Assembly: GCF_900142895.1 (NCBI RefSeq)
Contig: NZ_LT670847.1
Location: forward strand, 2,604,001 to 2,668,000
Length of the DNA stretch: 64,000 nt
Direction of reading: 5' to 3'
From: Vreelandella subglaciescola
GTDB taxonomy: Bacteria > Pseudomonadota > Gammaproteobacteria > Pseudomonadales > Halomonadaceae
The translations under genes and the position numbers were made by a program. Below the pieces are notes generated by a model. The model was not told where the DNA came from, ran no database searches, and saw only the letters and a list, made by a program, of their open reading frames with translations. Each line of letters opens with the position of its first letter. Position 1 is the first letter of the stretch. Of the stretch, positions 26,422 through 45,251 are shown in pieces.

Positions 26422-27052
26422 CCGTGAAAGACTGGTGCAGGAATGGCGCCAGCTGCGCGAGGTGGACTGGCAGGCGCTGGAGCTGCGCGAGGCCGGCGGC
26501 TGGCCGCTGTTGCTCAAACTCTTGAGCTGTGTGCTGGTGCTGCTGTTGGCGCTGGCGGCCATGTACGGGCTGGTGGTGCGCGAGCATCGCGCAGCGCTGG
26601 CCGATGCTCGGCAGCAGGAAGTGCAGCTGTTGACGACGTTTGAGCAAAAATCCGTCGAGGCGTCGACTCTGCCGCGCGTACAGCAGCAGCTCGCCACGTT
26701 GGATGCCAAGATGCTCGGGCTGCGCGCCATGTTGCCCACCGGCGCTGAAATCCCCTCGTTGCTCGACAGCATCAACGATGCGGCGGTTGAAAACCGCCTG
26801 AGCATTGACACAATCCGGCTCAAGCCCACGGTGGCTCACGGCTATTATATTGAGCATCCCTTCGATATTCAGGTGCGTGGCGGCTATCACCAGATTGCGC
26901 GTTTCGTTGCCGATATGGCCGCGCTTTCCCGGATTGTGACCCAGCACGATTTTACCCTGACGCCGGTTGACGGTGTCGGCGATACGCTGCGCCTTTCCAT
27001 GCTGGCACGCACTTACAGCTACCAGGAACCGGCCACTGGAGAGCAGCCATGA
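26411..27052 (+). CDS. pilO: Type IV pilus assembly protein PilO
   Basis: Inner-membrane partner of PilN. A short cytoplasmic part is followed by one membrane helix (about residues 34-55), a coiled coil, and a periplasmic domain containing YYIEHPFDIQVRGGYHQIARFVADMA, shown here only in part by position (residues 140-170), as seen in PilO proteins. 213 residues. Overlaps pilN upstream and pilP downstream by a few bases. Confidence 0.92.
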   Translation: MTFNRERLVQEWRQLREVDWQALELREAGGWPLLLKLLSCVLVLLLALAAMYGLVVREHRAALADARQQEVQLLTTFEQKSVEASTLPRVQQQLATLDAKMLGLRAMLPTGAEIPSLLDSINDAAVENRLSIDTIRLKPTVAHGYYIEHPFDIQVRGGYHQIARFVADMAALSRIVTQHDFTLTPVDGVGDTLRLSMLARTYSYQEPATGEQP

Positions 27053-27597
27053 TGCGTGCGCTGATCGCTGGCGGCCTGTTCGCGGTATTGCTGGCCGGCT
27101 GTTCTGACCCTCACCTGACCGCGCTGAATCAGACGCTGGAAAGCACCCGTGAACAGGCTGATGAACCTGACGCCTTGAACATTCCCGAGCTGCCGGCCTA
27201 TCGTCCCGTCGGGTATCACTACGGCGCCGAACGCAGCCCGTTTCTGGCCGCCGCAGCGGTGGCACAGGCCCAGAGCACGGCACCCGGCGCGTCGCGCACC
27301 GGCAAGCTGGCACCCGATACGTCACGCGTGAAAGAACCGCTCGAGCGGTTTGCTCTGCAACAGCTTCAGCTGGTCGGTACGCTGAGCATGGGCAAACGCC
27401 ACGTAGCGCTGATTCAAACGCCCGAGCACGAGGTGGTCACGGTACGCGAAGGCAACCATATGGGCAGTAATCATGGGCGGATCACGCGGATTACGTCGCA
27501 GGCCGTATCGGTGAGTGAACGGATTTTTACGCGTCAGGAAGGGTGGCAAAAACGCGAGGCAGCGCTTGAATTAAGCCCTGATACACCAACGCGATAA
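27049..27597 (+). CDS. pilP: Type IV pilus assembly lipoprotein PilP
   Basis: Inner-membrane lipoprotein that connects PilNO with the secretin PilQ. The signal sequence ends in a lipobox LLAGCSD (lipidated Cys near residue 18), followed by a disordered stretch and a C-terminal beta domain (LERFALQQLQLVGTLS onward). 182 residues. Starts within the last 4 bases of pilO. Confidence 0.92.
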   Translation: MMRALIAGGLFAVLLAGCSDPHLTALNQTLESTREQADEPDALNIPELPAYRPVGYHYGAERSPFLAAAAVAQAQSTAPGASRTGKLAPDTSRVKEPLERFALQQLQLVGTLSMGKRHVALIQTPEHEVVTVREGNHMGSNHGRITRITSQAVSVSERIFTRQEGWQKREAALELSPDTPTR

Positions 27598-27648
27598 CGC
27601 AAAAAACGGATGTTTGGATGAGTCGCTGGATGAAACGGTGGATGAAAC

Positions 27649-29424
27649 ATGGCCATGACTAGAGCATATCGCCGCAGTGGGCAGGCGCTGCTGGCAGCGG
27701 CAGGGCTATGGCTTGTGTCGCTGGCGACGGTAGTAGAAGCCGCCGACCGGCCGGGCGCGCCGTATGCCGCCGGCGCCACGTCCGGTGCGCTGACCACGGC
27801 GCAGGAGCAACAGGTAGACGATATCGACTTTCGCCGCGGCGCGGATGGCGCCGGCCGTCTGGAAATCACGTTCAACCGTGAAGGTGTGACGCCCCGGGTA
27901 CGCAAGGGCGAGCGCGGCCGGGTGGTGGTGGATCTGGGGCAAAGCGCGCTGCCCGATGCGCTTAACCAGATTTATGATGTGACCGATTTTGCCACGCCGA
28001 TCAGCCGCATCGTGCCCCGAGTTGATGCTCAGGGCGCGCGCCTGGAGCTGGTCACCGACGGCCCCTATGCGATGATGTCGTCTCCGAGCGGGCGTACGTT
28101 CAGCGTGGTGATAGAACCCGTGGCGAAAGCGGCGGGAAGTGAGCAACCAACGTCCGGCGAAGTGGCGGCCCGAACGTACACGGGCAAGCGCCTCAGTCTT
28201 AACTTTCAGGATATCGAGGTGCGTTCGGTACTGGCCACTCTGGCAGATTTTACCGGCCTGAATCTGGTCGCAAGCGACAGCGTCAACGGCCGGGTCACGC
28301 TTAATCTGAATGACGTGCCCTGGGATCAGGCGCTGGACCTGATCCTTCAGAGCCAGGGGCTGGCGAGCCGTCAGCAAGGCAATGTGGTGGTCGTGGCGCC
28401 GGCCGGTGAGCTGGCTGCGCTGGAGCGCCAGAAGCTTGAGGCACGCAGCCAGCAAGAAACGCTGGCACCGCTGGTGACGAAGTTTTTCGATGTGAAGTAT
28501 GCCCGCGCTCAGGATCTGGCCCAGCTGTTGCGTGGCGAAGACGGTTTCGGGCTGCTGACCGAGCGCGGCCGGGTGAGTATTGATCAGCGCACCAACACGT
28601 TGCTGATTCAGGATACGGCCGATCAGGTGGCACAAATCATGGGCACGCTGGAACGCTTGGACGTTGCCGTGCGCCAGGTGCAGATCGAAGCGCGCATCGT
28701 GATCGCCCGGGACACCGCCTCCCGGGAGTTGGGTATCAACTGGGGTATTTCATCGGCGAGTGATGCCACCGGGATTTTCGGCGGTGATGATAGTCTGGAT
28801 CTGGGTGGAGCCTCCGATGGTACCGCGCCTAACGGCGGCTTGTCCGTCGACATGGGATCCTCGGGCAGTGCCGGAACCAGCTTTGGCTTTGGCTATCTGT
28901 CCGGCGATATCCTGTTGGATCTGGAGCTGCGCGCGCTGGAAAGCGAAGGTAAAAGCCAGACCATTTCCCAGCCGCGCATCATTACCGCCAACCGGCGCAC
29001 CGCGACCATCAGTCAGGGCGAGGAGCGCGCCTTTCAAAGCGTGGATGGCAACGACAACCCGGATACCGAGTTCAAGGAAGCGCTGCTGTCGCTGGAAGTG
29101 ACGCCGCAAATCACCCCGGATGACCGCATCATCATGGATCTGGTGATTCGTAACGACAGCTTCCGCGAGTCCGAATTTGGCGGCGAACCACCGATTGATA
29201 CCAACACCATTGAAACCCAGGTGCTGGTGGATAACGGCCAGACCGTGGTGCTCGGCGGTATCCTCACCACCGAAGAGCTGCGCCAGGTCGCCAAAACGCC
29301 GCTGCTGGGCGATATCCCGGTCATCGGTAATTTATTTCGCTATACCGAAGAGCGTAATGAAAAGGTAGAATTGCTGGTTTTCATTACTCCACGACTTCTC
29401 GATGAGGGCATGGCGGTTCGCTAA
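27649..29424 (+). CDS. pilQ: Type IV pilus secretin PilQ
   Basis: Outer-membrane secretin through which pili are extruded. A signal peptide (to about residue 31) is followed by one AMIN-like domain (residues 60-165), a secretin/TonB short N-terminal domain ([20 protein letters not shown]), an N1-type domain and the C-terminal secretin domain with [15 protein letters not shown] [17 protein letters not shown]. At 591 residues it is shorter than Pseudomonas PilQ (about 714), consistent with one AMIN domain instead of two. The stop overlaps the aroK start (TAATG). Confidence 0.93.
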   Translation: MAMTRAYRRSGQALLAAAGLWLVSLATVVEAADRPGAPYAAGATSGALTTAQEQQVDDIDFRRGADGAGRLEITFNREGVTPRVRKGERGRVVVDLGQSALPDALNQIYDVTDFATPISRIVPRVDAQGARLELVTDGPYAMMSSPSGRTFSVVIEPVAKAAGSEQPTSGEVAARTYTGKRLSLNFQDIEVRSVLATLADFTGLNLVASDSVNGRVTLNLNDVPWDQALDLILQSQGLASRQQGNVVVVAPAGELAALERQKLEARSQQETLAPLVTKFFDVKYARAQDLAQLLRGEDGFGLLTERGRVSIDQRTNTLLIQDTADQVAQIMGTLERLDVAVRQVQIEARIVIARDTASRELGINWGISSASDATGIFGGDDSLDLGGASDGTAPNGGLSVDMGSSGSAGTSFGFGYLSGDILLDLELRALESEGKSQTISQPRIITANRRTATISQGEERAFQSVDGNDNPDTEFKEALLSLEVTPQITPDDRIIMDLVIRNDSFRESEFGGEPPIDTNTIETQVLVDNGQTVVLGGILTTEELRQVAKTPLLGDIPVIGNLFRYTEERNEKVELLVFITPRLLDEGMAVR

Positions 29425-29990
29425 TGCAGGATTTACCCAATGTTTTTCTGATCGGCCCCATGGGCGCCGGTAAAAGTACCATCGGCCGCCTGCTGGCGGC
29501 CGAGCTGTCGCGTGAGTTCTTTGACAGCGACCACGCCATTCGGGACCGCTGCGGCGCGGATATTCCGTGGATATTCGACGTCGAGGGCGAAAGCGGTTTT
29601 CGCCAGCGCGAAGTGCAGATGATTGATGAGTTGACCCGGCAGGAGGCGGTGGTCGTGGCCACCGGCGGCGGTGCGGTGCTGCGCGAAGAAAACCGCTGTG
29701 CGCTACGCGAACGCGGTACGGTGGTGTATCTGCTGACCACCGTTGAACAGCAGCTGCGGCGCACGGCCAGAGACCGCAACCGGCCGCTGCTGCAGTGTGC
29801 CAACCGCGAGCAGGTGCTCTACGATATGTTTGCCCAGCGCGACCCGCTGTATCGCGCCACTGCGGACATCATCGTGCGCACCGATCGGCGCAGCCCCCGC
29901 GCGGTGGTCAACGAGATACTCCGCCGTGTCCGCCGGCTGTTGGACCCGCTGCAAACTACCGGCACGGCCCACAAGCCGGTGTCGCCCTGA
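29424..29990 (+). CDS. aroK: Shikimate kinase AroK
   Basis: Phosphorylates shikimate in aromatic amino acid synthesis. The P-loop is [13 protein letters not shown] (residues 9-21), followed by the shikimate-binding motifs FFDSDHAI and GGGAVLRE. 188 residues. Overlaps pilQ by one base and is followed by aroB at 36 bp, the standard pil-aro linkage of gammaproteobacteria. Confidence 0.95.
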   Translation: MQDLPNVFLIGPMGAGKSTIGRLLAAELSREFFDSDHAIRDRCGADIPWIFDVEGESGFRQREVQMIDELTRQEAVVVATGGGAVLREENRCALRERGTVVYLLTTVEQQLRRTARDRNRPLLQCANREQVLYDMFAQRDPLYRATADIIVRTDRRSPRAVVNEILRRVRRLLDPLQTTGTAHKPVSP

Positions 29991-30026
29991 CGTGTCGGCC
30001 CTCTTCCTAATCCCTCAGGTAACCCT

Positions 30027-31133
30027 ATGAAGCCTATCGACGGCGTGCGGCGCACGCTCAATGTCGCCCTCGGCGAGCGCAGCTATCCCATTCATATCGG
30101 CACCGGTCTGGTCGGTAATGCCGACGCCATCACGCCCTATCTGGCCGGCCGGCAGGTCATGATCGTCACCAACGAGACCGTCGCGCCGCTGTATCTGGAC
30201 GCGCTGCGCGACGCCTTGCCCGGGCATCTGGACGTACGTTGCGTGGTGCTGCCTGACGGGGAGCGCTACAAGACCGTGGAGCAGGTCGGGCGCATCTGGG
30301 ATGCGCTGTTGGAGGCGGGCTTTAACCGCCGTTGCACGCTGATCGCGTTGGGCGGCGGAGTGATCGGCGATATGGTCGGTTTTGCCGCGGCCAGCTATCA
30401 GCGCGGCGTGGCGTTTATTCAGGTGCCAACGACGCTGCTGGCCCAGGTGGATTCCTCGGTCGGGGGTAAAACCGGCGTCAACCACCCGCTGGGCAAGAAC
30501 ATGATCGGTGCGTTCTGGCAGCCCACGGCGGTCATTGTCGACATCGCTACGCTATCCACGCTGCCCGCGCGCGAGCTTTCCGCCGGGCTTGCCGAGGTGA
30601 TCAAGTACGGCTTGATCCGCGATGAGGCTTTCCTCGGCTGGCTGGAAGACAGCATGACGCCGCTGCGCGACGGCGACGCGGATACGCTGGCGCACGCCGT
30701 CGCGCTTAGCTGTCAGATCAAGGCCGATGTGGTGGCTGAAGATGAAACCGAGCAGGGCGTGCGCGCGCTGCTGAATCTGGGTCACACCTTTGGCCACGCC
30801 ATTGAGGCTGAGCAGGGTTACGGCTGCTGGCTGCACGGCGAAGCCGTCGGGGCGGGCATGGCCATGGCCGCGACGCTCTCGCACCGGCTGGGGTGGATCG
30901 ACGCCGCCGCGCTTGAGCGTTGCCAAACGGTGATCGAGCGTGCCGGCCTGCCGCTGAGCGCCCCCAGCGGCATGACGCGGGACGACTTTCTTGCCCACAT
31001 GCGCCGCGACAAGAAAAATATCGACGACCAGCTGCGACTGATACTGCTGCGTGCCCCGGGCGATGCCTGCATCAGCGCTGATACGCCGCCGGAAACCCTG
31101 GACGCGCTGCTGGACAGCTACCCCCGCGGCTAG
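30027..31133 (+). CDS. aroB: 3-dehydroquinate synthase AroB
   Basis: NAD-dependent cyclase of the shikimate pathway. [19 protein letters not shown] (near residue 110) and [20 protein letters not shown] are family motifs, and the zinc ligands are in GHTFGHAIE near residue 252. 368 residues. A strong terminator follows 43 bp after the stop, closing the pil-aro unit. In many relatives damX follows; it does not here. Confidence 0.95.
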   Translation: MKPIDGVRRTLNVALGERSYPIHIGTGLVGNADAITPYLAGRQVMIVTNETVAPLYLDALRDALPGHLDVRCVVLPDGERYKTVEQVGRIWDALLEAGFNRRCTLIALGGGVIGDMVGFAAASYQRGVAFIQVPTTLLAQVDSSVGGKTGVNHPLGKNMIGAFWQPTAVIVDIATLSTLPARELSAGLAEVIKYGLIRDEAFLGWLEDSMTPLRDGDADTLAHAVALSCQIKADVVAEDETEQGVRALLNLGHTFGHAIEAEQGYGCWLHGEAVGAGMAMAATLSHRLGWIDAAALERCQTVIERAGLPLSAPSGMTRDDFLAHMRRDKKNIDDQLRLILLRAPGDACISADTPPETLDALLDSYPRG

Positions 31134-31176
31134 CCACCGCTGAGCATCGACAAAACGTTAGGGCATTGACCATCTG

Positions 31177-31203
31177 ACCCGCTCCCCGTGAGCGGGTTTT
31201 TTG
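31177..31203 (+). terminator. Rho-independent terminator after aroB
   Basis: An 8-bp stem ACCCGCTC / GAGCGGGT with a 5-nt loop is followed directly by a run of T residues, which ends the pilM-aroB transcription unit. Confidence 0.9.
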
Positions 31204-31603
31204 TGCCACGACGGAAAAACTCTGCGGGCTGAAAATCATAATAAGAATGACCCATGCGTAATCAGTATGGGATTTTGGCTAAATATTAGACTAAAGTTTA
31301 ATTCTATTTTTCTATCGTTTAAAATCCGTTTTAACGCTTTATAAGTGTTTGAAAGAGTATGATTTTTTATTTATTAGATATTTATTATTTATATTATAGC
31401 TGAGTGTTTATAGGGGGTTAGCGGCACAAAAAGATTGCGCGATGCGAACCTTGCTGGCTATTGTGAGCAGCCGTTTCCTGAGTATGAAAGGCGCGAGACG
31501 GCCGTGTTCGCTGGCGGGAGGCATCAAGATAAAAAATAAGAAAAACCGTTAAATATACCATTAAATTTGCATTTATAAAACAAACTCTGACCGAGGCACG
31601 ACT
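31204..31603 (+). other. AT-rich intergenic region upstream of gltB
   Basis: 400 bp without a supported gene. From about 31240 to 31420 the sequence is strikingly AT-rich, with phased A/T tracts, unlike the rest of the window. A second AT-rich patch (about 31527-31585) lies just before gltB and should hold its promoter. Such sequence is typical of curved DNA bound by Lrp or nucleoid proteins, and gltBD is Lrp-controlled in E. coli. I cannot assign a specific site. Confidence 0.5.
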
Positions 31604-37529
<5,926 letters not shown>

Positions 37530-37551
37530 GCTCGACGTATAGCGTGGATCA

Positions 37552-37579
37552 CCGTTCTCTGCCCGAGGGCAGAGAACGG
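37552..37579 (+). terminator. Perfect 12-bp hairpin between gltD and pyrG
   Basis: CCGTTCTCTGCC and GGCAGAGAACGG form a perfect 12-bp stem with a 4-nt loop, 22 bp after gltD. Only a poor T tract follows, so it may be an inefficient terminator or a stabiliser of the gltBD message. It ends 6 bp before the pyrG -35 element. Confidence 0.6.
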
Positions 37580-37585
37580 TTGAAA

Positions 37586-37614
37586 TTGAGCCTTTTAAGC
37601 GAGTCTGCTATTCT
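37586..37614 (+). promoter_or_regulatory. Probable sigma-70 promoter of pyrG
   Basis: TTGAGC (37586-37591) and TATTCT (37609-37614) are separated by 17 bp and lie 62 bp before the pyrG ATG. Confidence 0.5.
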
Positions 37615-37654
37615 GTCATCCCATCCTGGTGTGGCTTTCTGCCGTGCCTTTTGA

Positions 37655-39340
<1,686 letters not shown>

Positions 39341-39346
39341 CGCCGT

Positions 39347-40231
39347 ATGAGCGAGGCGGCCAATACCGCGAGCCCCCAGCCTACCCCTGACGAGCGTCAC
39401 ATTAACGTTGCCGGCTTAACCGCCGGCAATTCTTTGCCGCTTATGTTGTTGGGTGGGATGAACGTGCTGGAATCTCCGGCGCTGGCTGACGAAGTGGCAA
39501 GCGCCTTTGTCGAGGCGACCGGGCCGCTTTCCATGCCCTACGTCTACAAGGCGAGCTTTGACAAGGCCAACCGCAGCTCGATCCATGCGTACCGTGGGCC
39601 GGGGCTTGAGAAAGGCCTGCAGATGCTCGCCGATATCAAGGCGCGCCATGGCGTACCGGTAATTACCGACGTCCACGAGCCGTGGCAGGCCGCGCCCGCC
39701 GCCGAGGTGGCGGACATCATCCAGCTGCCGGCGTTTCTCGCGCGCCAGACCGACCTGGTCGTCGCATTGGCCAAGACCGGTGCGGTGATTAATATTAAAA
39801 AACCGCAGTTTCTGGCCCCCCACGAAATGCGCCATATTCTGGCCAAATGCCGCGAAGCCGGTAATGATAACCTGATGCTGTGTGAGCGCGGCACCAGCTT
39901 TGGCTACAACAATCTGGTGGTCGATATGCTGGGCCTTGGCGACATGAAGCAAACCGGCTACCCGATATTTTTTGACGCGACCCACGCGCTGCAGCGCCCC
40001 GGCGGGCGTGCCGACAGCGCCGGTGGCCGCCGCGCCCAGGTGGCGGAACTTGCCCGCGCGGGCGTTGCCGTGGGGCTCGCCGGGCTGTTTCTGGAAGCGC
40101 ACCCCGACCCCGACCGCGCCCGCTGCGACGGCCCCTGCGCGCTGCCGCTTGATCAACTCGCGCCGTTTTTACACCAGCTTGCCGCGCTGGACGGGCTGGT
40201 CAAGGGTTTTGCACCGCTGGCGATCCGCTAG
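39347..40231 (+). CDS. kdsA: 3-deoxy-8-phosphooctulonate synthase
   Basis: Condenses phosphoenolpyruvate and arabinose 5-phosphate to KDO 8-phosphate for lipopolysaccharide. Motifs such as [32 protein letters not shown] (near residue 105), KKPQFLAP and [15 protein letters not shown] are those of KdsA. 294 residues, with an N-terminal extension of about ten residues relative to E. coli. ATG preceded by CAGGAG in the pyrG tail. Confidence 0.96.
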   Translation: MSEAANTASPQPTPDERHINVAGLTAGNSLPLMLLGGMNVLESPALADEVASAFVEATGPLSMPYVYKASFDKANRSSIHAYRGPGLEKGLQMLADIKARHGVPVITDVHEPWQAAPAAEVADIIQLPAFLARQTDLVVALAKTGAVINIKKPQFLAPHEMRHILAKCREAGNDNLMLCERGTSFGYNNLVVDMLGLGDMKQTGYPIFFDATHALQRPGGRADSAGGRRAQVAELARAGVAVGLAGLFLEAHPDPDRARCDGPCALPLDQLAPFLHQLAALDGLVKGFAPLAIR

Positions 40232-41578
<1,347 letters not shown>

Positions 41579-41619
41579 GTGGGGATGCCGCTGGCGGAGA
41601 AGATGATTGCTTAAGGTTG

Positions 41620-41637
41620 TGTAAGAGATATCTTACA
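41620..41637 (+). promoter_or_regulatory. GacA upstream activating sequence (TGTAAG-N6-CTTACA)
   Basis: A perfect TGTAAG-AGATAT-CTTACA, the binding site of the response regulator GacA upstream of rsmX/Y/Z genes in pseudomonads. It is centred about 170 bp before the predicted start of the RNA gene at 41797, close to the roughly -180 position described for rsm genes. It lies 41 bp after eno. Confidence 0.88.
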
Positions 41638-41729
41638 AGGCGCGGTGAGAATTGCTTTTTGCTGCGTATCAAAATGGTTAAACATGATGACAAATGGGAT
41701 AACTGTTTGTTTCGTAAGCAGCCGTTCAA

Positions 41730-41758
41730 AAAGGGCGAGCCGATGTGGCTCGCCCTTT
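41730..41758. terminator. Terminator hairpin after eno
   Basis: AAAGGGCGAGCC and GGCTCGCCCTTT form a perfect 12-bp stem with a 5-nt loop. The flanking A and T residues allow it to act in either direction. It separates eno from the regulatory RNA promoter just downstream. Confidence 0.8.
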
Positions 41759-41762
41759 GCAT

Positions 41763-41791
41763 TTGAGGGGGTCTTGAGCTGCCTATACAAT
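41763..41791 (+). promoter_or_regulatory. Promoter of the RsmZ/CsrB-type RNA
   Basis: TTGAGG (41763-41768) and TACAAT (41786-41791) with a 17-bp spacer, predicting a start at about 41797. Confidence 0.7.
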
Positions 41792-41796
41792 ATGGA

Positions 41797-42025
41797 GATA
41801 CTGTGCACAGGATGAGAAGAGGCAAGGATGCTTTCAGGCAGGATGCAGGGAAGGCCAGGCAGGATGCCAGCGGTGCGCCGGGTGAGACAGTGACGTTAGC
41901 CCCGGCAGGGAAGGCGCCGTAAGGACAGTGCCAGCGAAGGCTCGTTAGGGCGTTTGCGGGAACGGGGGCACAGGGCGTGCCAGAGGAAAAGCTAGGAGCG
42001 AGCGGCCTGAGGGCCGCTTTTTTTG
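41797..42025 (+). ncRNA. RsmZ/CsrB-family regulatory RNA that sequesters CsrA
   Basis: A ~230-nt non-coding transcript predicted from promoter to intrinsic terminator. It carries ten GGA motifs (an eleventh lies at 41794, at the transcription start), at 41810, 41826, 41841, 41849, 41862, 41909, 41923, 41959, 41985 and 41995. Four of these read (A/C)AGGATG, the CsrA-binding motif of CsrB/Rsm RNAs. A perfect GacA site stands upstream. It is convergent with fdxA and near mutS-recA, the location of rsmZ in Pseudomonas. The presumed partner csrA is at 51711. No protein frame of note occupies the strand. Family assignment is inference from motifs and synteny; expression is untested. Confidence 0.85.
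42001..42025 (+). terminator. Rho-independent terminator of the RsmZ/CsrB-type RNA
   Basis: AGCGGCC / GGCCGCT, a perfect 7-bp stem with a 4-nt loop, is followed by seven T residues. It ends 12 bp before the stop of the convergent fdxA. Confidence 0.9.
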
Positions 42026-42036
42026 TGCCTACTTGC

Positions 42037-42360
42037 CTAACGTTCGAGCTTGTCGATCTTGCCGCTTTTGCCGTCCCACTCTTCGGCATCCGGCAACGGA
42101 TCCTTCTTCTCCGTGATATTGGGCCATTCCACGGCCAGGTCGGCGTTAATCTCAATAAACTGCTCTTGCCCTTTGGGCAGCTCATCTTCGGAGTAGATAG
42201 CATCGACCGGGCATTCGGGCTCGCACAGCGCGCAGTCAATGCACTCGTCAGGGTCAATAACCAGAAAGTTGGGGCCTTCGTAGAAGCAATCGACCGGGCA
42301 AACTTCTACGCAGTCGGTGTGTTTGCACTGAATGCAGTTTTCAGTCACGACAAACGTCAT
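42037..42360 (-). CDS. fdxA: Seven-iron ferredoxin FdxA
   Basis: Small electron carrier with one [3Fe-4S] and one [4Fe-4S] cluster. [17 protein letters not shown] and [12 protein letters not shown] supply the cysteines; the [3Fe-4S] site is of the Azotobacter FdI type. 107 residues with an acidic C-terminal tail. GAGGGA precedes the ATG. Convergent with the regulatory RNA. Confidence 0.95.
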   Translation of the reverse strand: MTFVVTENCIQCKHTDCVEVCPVDCFYEGPNFLVIDPDECIDCALCEPECPVDAIYSEDELPKGQEQFIEINADLAVEWPNITEKKDPLPDAEEWDGKSGKIDKLER

Positions 42361-42519
42361 CGCGGTATCCCTCTAGCAACACCGGGCGTTGCCCGATTTT
42401 TAGTCATCGATAAGTTTATAAAAAGCCGTTTTTATAAACTAAAATATATAAATGAAAGCAGGTTGGTGCATGCTAGCGTTAGGCCCTTTGGGCGAAACGC
42501 CAGCTCACTGGGCGATAAA

Positions 42520-42550
42520 CGCCTTAAACGCCTTAAACGCCTTAAACGCC
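42520..42550. repeat. 9-bp tandem repeat between mutS and fdxA
   Basis: Three perfect copies of CGCCTTAAA followed by a partial fourth, within the 226-bp gap downstream of mutS and upstream of fdxA. No other feature is evident in the gap apart from AT-rich sequence near 42410-42450, which should hold the fdxA promoter. Confidence 0.8.
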
Positions 42551-42586
42551 CGCGGCAGCCTGCACGCTGCGTAACTCGGCATTATA

Positions 42587-45169
42587 TTACAGACGGCCCT
42601 GCCATTCATATAAAAGTGCCAGCGCCTGGCGCGGCGAAATGTCATCCATCTGCAGGTTACCTAGCGCTTCGATCACCGGATGGGGGCTTTGGGCAAACAA
42701 ATCATCCTGCTGTGGTGACGTAACGCCTGGCGTTGCCTCGTCGGAAGCGCCCTGGCTATTCTCTTGATTGTCGCGCTGCTCCAGGGCGGTCAGTTTCTCT
42801 CGCGCATGGCGAATTACCTGCGGCGGCACGCCGGCAAGCTGAGCCACCTGTAGCCCGTAGCTCTGGCTTGCCGCCCCGGCCTCGATGCGGTGCATGAACA
42901 CGATGCGCTCGCCGTGCTCAGTGGCTGTCAGGTGGATGTTGGCCACGCCCTCGCGGTGTTCAGGTAGCGCCGTCATCTCGAAGTAGTGGGTGGCAAATAG
43001 CGTCAGCGCTTTGACGTTGGCCAGATGTTCAGCGCTGGCCCAAGCCAGTGACAGGCCGTCGAAGGTGCTGGTGCCGCGGCCAATTTCATCCATCAGCACC
43101 AGACTTTGCCCAGTGGCATTGTGCAAAATGTTGGCGGTTTCGGTCATCTCGACCATAAACGTCGAGCGCCCGCCGGCCAGATCATCGGATGAGCCGATAC
43201 GGGTGAAAATGCGATCGAGCGGGCCGATCTCGGCGGCGTCGGCAGGCACAAAACTGCCGCAATGGGCGAGTAGGGCAATCAGTGCCGTTTGGCGCATGTA
43301 GGTCGATTTACCCCCCATGTTAGGGCCGGTGATCACCAGCATATGCTGATCATGTCTGAGCGCGGTGTCGTTGGGCACAAACGGATTGGCGCTGACCTGC
43401 TCGACTACCGGGTGACGGCCGGCGTGAATGGCAAGTCCGGTAGACTCGACAAGGGTGGGGCGCACCCAGTCAAGTGCCTCGGCGCGCTCGGCAAAGGTGC
43501 ACAGTACGTCGAGCTCGGCAAGCGCTTGCGAGGTGGCCTGCAGCGCGCCAAGCTCGGCGTTCAACGTTTCCAGCAGCTGCTCGTAAAGATGTTTTTCGCG
43601 CGCCAGCGCCCGGGATCTGGCCGACAACGCCTTGTCCTCGAATTCTTTGAGCTCGGGGATAATAAAGCGCTCGGCGTTTTTCAGCGTCTGGCGGCGAATG
43701 TAGTCGGCCGGAGCCTCTCGCGCCTGGGCCCGAGGTAGCTCAATAAAATAGCCGTGAACGCGATTGTAGCCGACTTTCAGGTTAGCAAGGCCGGTGCGCT
43801 CGCGCTCGCGAGTTTCGAGCCTGATCAGATATTCGCCGGCGTTTTCGGCCATACCGCGATGCTCGTCGAGATCACTATCAAAGCCGTCGCGGATGACGCC
43901 GCCGTCGCGCAGCACCACCGGTGGGTTATCGATAATCGCGCGCTCAAGCGTGTCAGCCATGTCGGGGTAGGGGCGTATGTGAACGCGCAGGGCATCCAGC
44001 GCGCTGCCGTGTTCCACGGCGTTAAGGTCGCGCTCAAGCGCGGGCAGCGTGGCGAGCGCGTCGCGTAGCCGAGCCAGATCGCGTGGGCGTGCGCTATAAA
44101 GTGCTACACGCGCCAGAATACGCTCCATGTCGCCCACGGCAGCAAGCGTTTCACGCAGCGGCATATAGGCGGCATCAAGGCCGAGCAGGGCAACGCCGGC
44201 ATGGCGGCCGCTGACGATCTCGCGCTGACGCAGCGGGCGGTTCAGCCAGCGCTTCAACAGGCGCGAGCCCATCGCCGTGGTGCAGGTATCGACCACGCTT
44301 GCCAGGGTGTTGTCGGTGCTGCCAGACAGATTAGCGTCAATTTCCAGATTGCGCCGGCTGGCGGCGTCGATGACCACGGCGTCGTCGCGGTTTTCCACGC
44401 CGATGGCGCTGACGTGGGGCAGCGCGGTGCGCTGGGTGTCCCGAGCGTAGTCGATGAGTACGCCTGCCGCTGTCAGTGCCGCGTTCAGGTGCGCGCAGCC
44501 AAAGCCGCGCAAGTCGTTGACCTCAAACTGCTGGCACAGCGTGCGCGTGGCGCTTTCCAGATCAAACAGCCATTCGCCCTGACGCCGAAGGCCGCGATGC
44601 TGTGCCAGCTCGTGGGGTAGCGCCATGCTTTCGGGAATGATCAGCTCGGCCGGCGACAGGCGCGTCAGCTCGGCGAGCATTTCGGCCTCGCCTTCCACCT
44701 CCAGCACGCTGAAGCGCCCGCTGGAAAGCTCAAGCCAGGCGAGGCCCCAGGTCTGCTGATGGGGCGCAATGGCGGCCAGCAGATTGTCGCGGCGGGCGTC
44801 CAGCAGCGCCTCGTCGTGCAGCGTGCCGGGGGTCACAATGCGCACCACGCGGCGCTCCATCGGCCCCTTGCTGGCGCCCGGTTCGCCAATCTGCTCGCAG
44901 ATGGCCACCGATTCGCCGGCGGCGACCAGCCGCGCCAGATAGCCTTCGGCGCTGTGATAGGGAATGCCGGCCATGGGGATGGTCTGACCGCCGGACTTGC
45001 CGCGCTGGGTCAGGGTGATGTCGAGCAGCATTGAGGCGCGTTTGGCATCGTCAAAAAACAGCTCGTAGAAATCCCCCATGCGGTAGAACAGCAGTACCTC
45101 GGGGTGGTCGCGCTTAATGTGCAAATATTGCGCGATCATCGGCGTGTGTGCCGGGGTCGTTGTGGTCAT
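42587..45169 (-). CDS. mutS: DNA mismatch repair protein MutS
   Basis: Recognises mismatches and recruits MutL. The N-terminal mismatch-binding motif is [15 protein letters not shown] (near residue 30). The ATPase has Walker [16 protein letters not shown], then [12 protein letters not shown] and the trans-acting helix region. 860 residues, full length. Divergent from pncC, with 82 bp between. Confidence 0.97.
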   Translation of the reverse strand: MTTTTPAHTPMIAQYLHIKRDHPEVLLFYRMGDFYELFFDDAKRASMLLDITLTQRGKSGGQTIPMAGIPYHSAEGYLARLVAAGESVAICEQIGEPGASKGPMERRVVRIVTPGTLHDEALLDARRDNLLAAIAPHQQTWGLAWLELSSGRFSVLEVEGEAEMLAELTRLSPAELIIPESMALPHELAQHRGLRRQGEWLFDLESATRTLCQQFEVNDLRGFGCAHLNAALTAAGVLIDYARDTQRTALPHVSAIGVENRDDAVVIDAASRRNLEIDANLSGSTDNTLASVVDTCTTAMGSRLLKRWLNRPLRQREIVSGRHAGVALLGLDAAYMPLRETLAAVGDMERILARVALYSARPRDLARLRDALATLPALERDLNAVEHGSALDALRVHIRPYPDMADTLERAIIDNPPVVLRDGGVIRDGFDSDLDEHRGMAENAGEYLIRLETRERERTGLANLKVGYNRVHGYFIELPRAQAREAPADYIRRQTLKNAERFIIPELKEFEDKALSARSRALAREKHLYEQLLETLNAELGALQATSQALAELDVLCTFAERAEALDWVRPTLVESTGLAIHAGRHPVVEQVSANPFVPNDTALRHDQHMLVITGPNMGGKSTYMRQTALIALLAHCGSFVPADAAEIGPLDRIFTRIGSSDDLAGGRSTFMVEMTETANILHNATGQSLVLMDEIGRGTSTFDGLSLAWASAEHLANVKALTLFATHYFEMTALPEHREGVANIHLTATEHGERIVFMHRIEAGAASQSYGLQVAQLAGVPPQVIRHAREKLTALEQRDNQENSQGASDEATPGVTSPQQDDLFAQSPHPVIEALGNLQMDDISPRQALALLYEWQGRL

Positions 45170-45251
45170 GGGTATTCTTTACAGACGTTTCTTTGGGCGA
45201 GCGAAAGTGGGTATTCTACGCTGAACGCATCCCTAACATGAAGGAGCGAGC

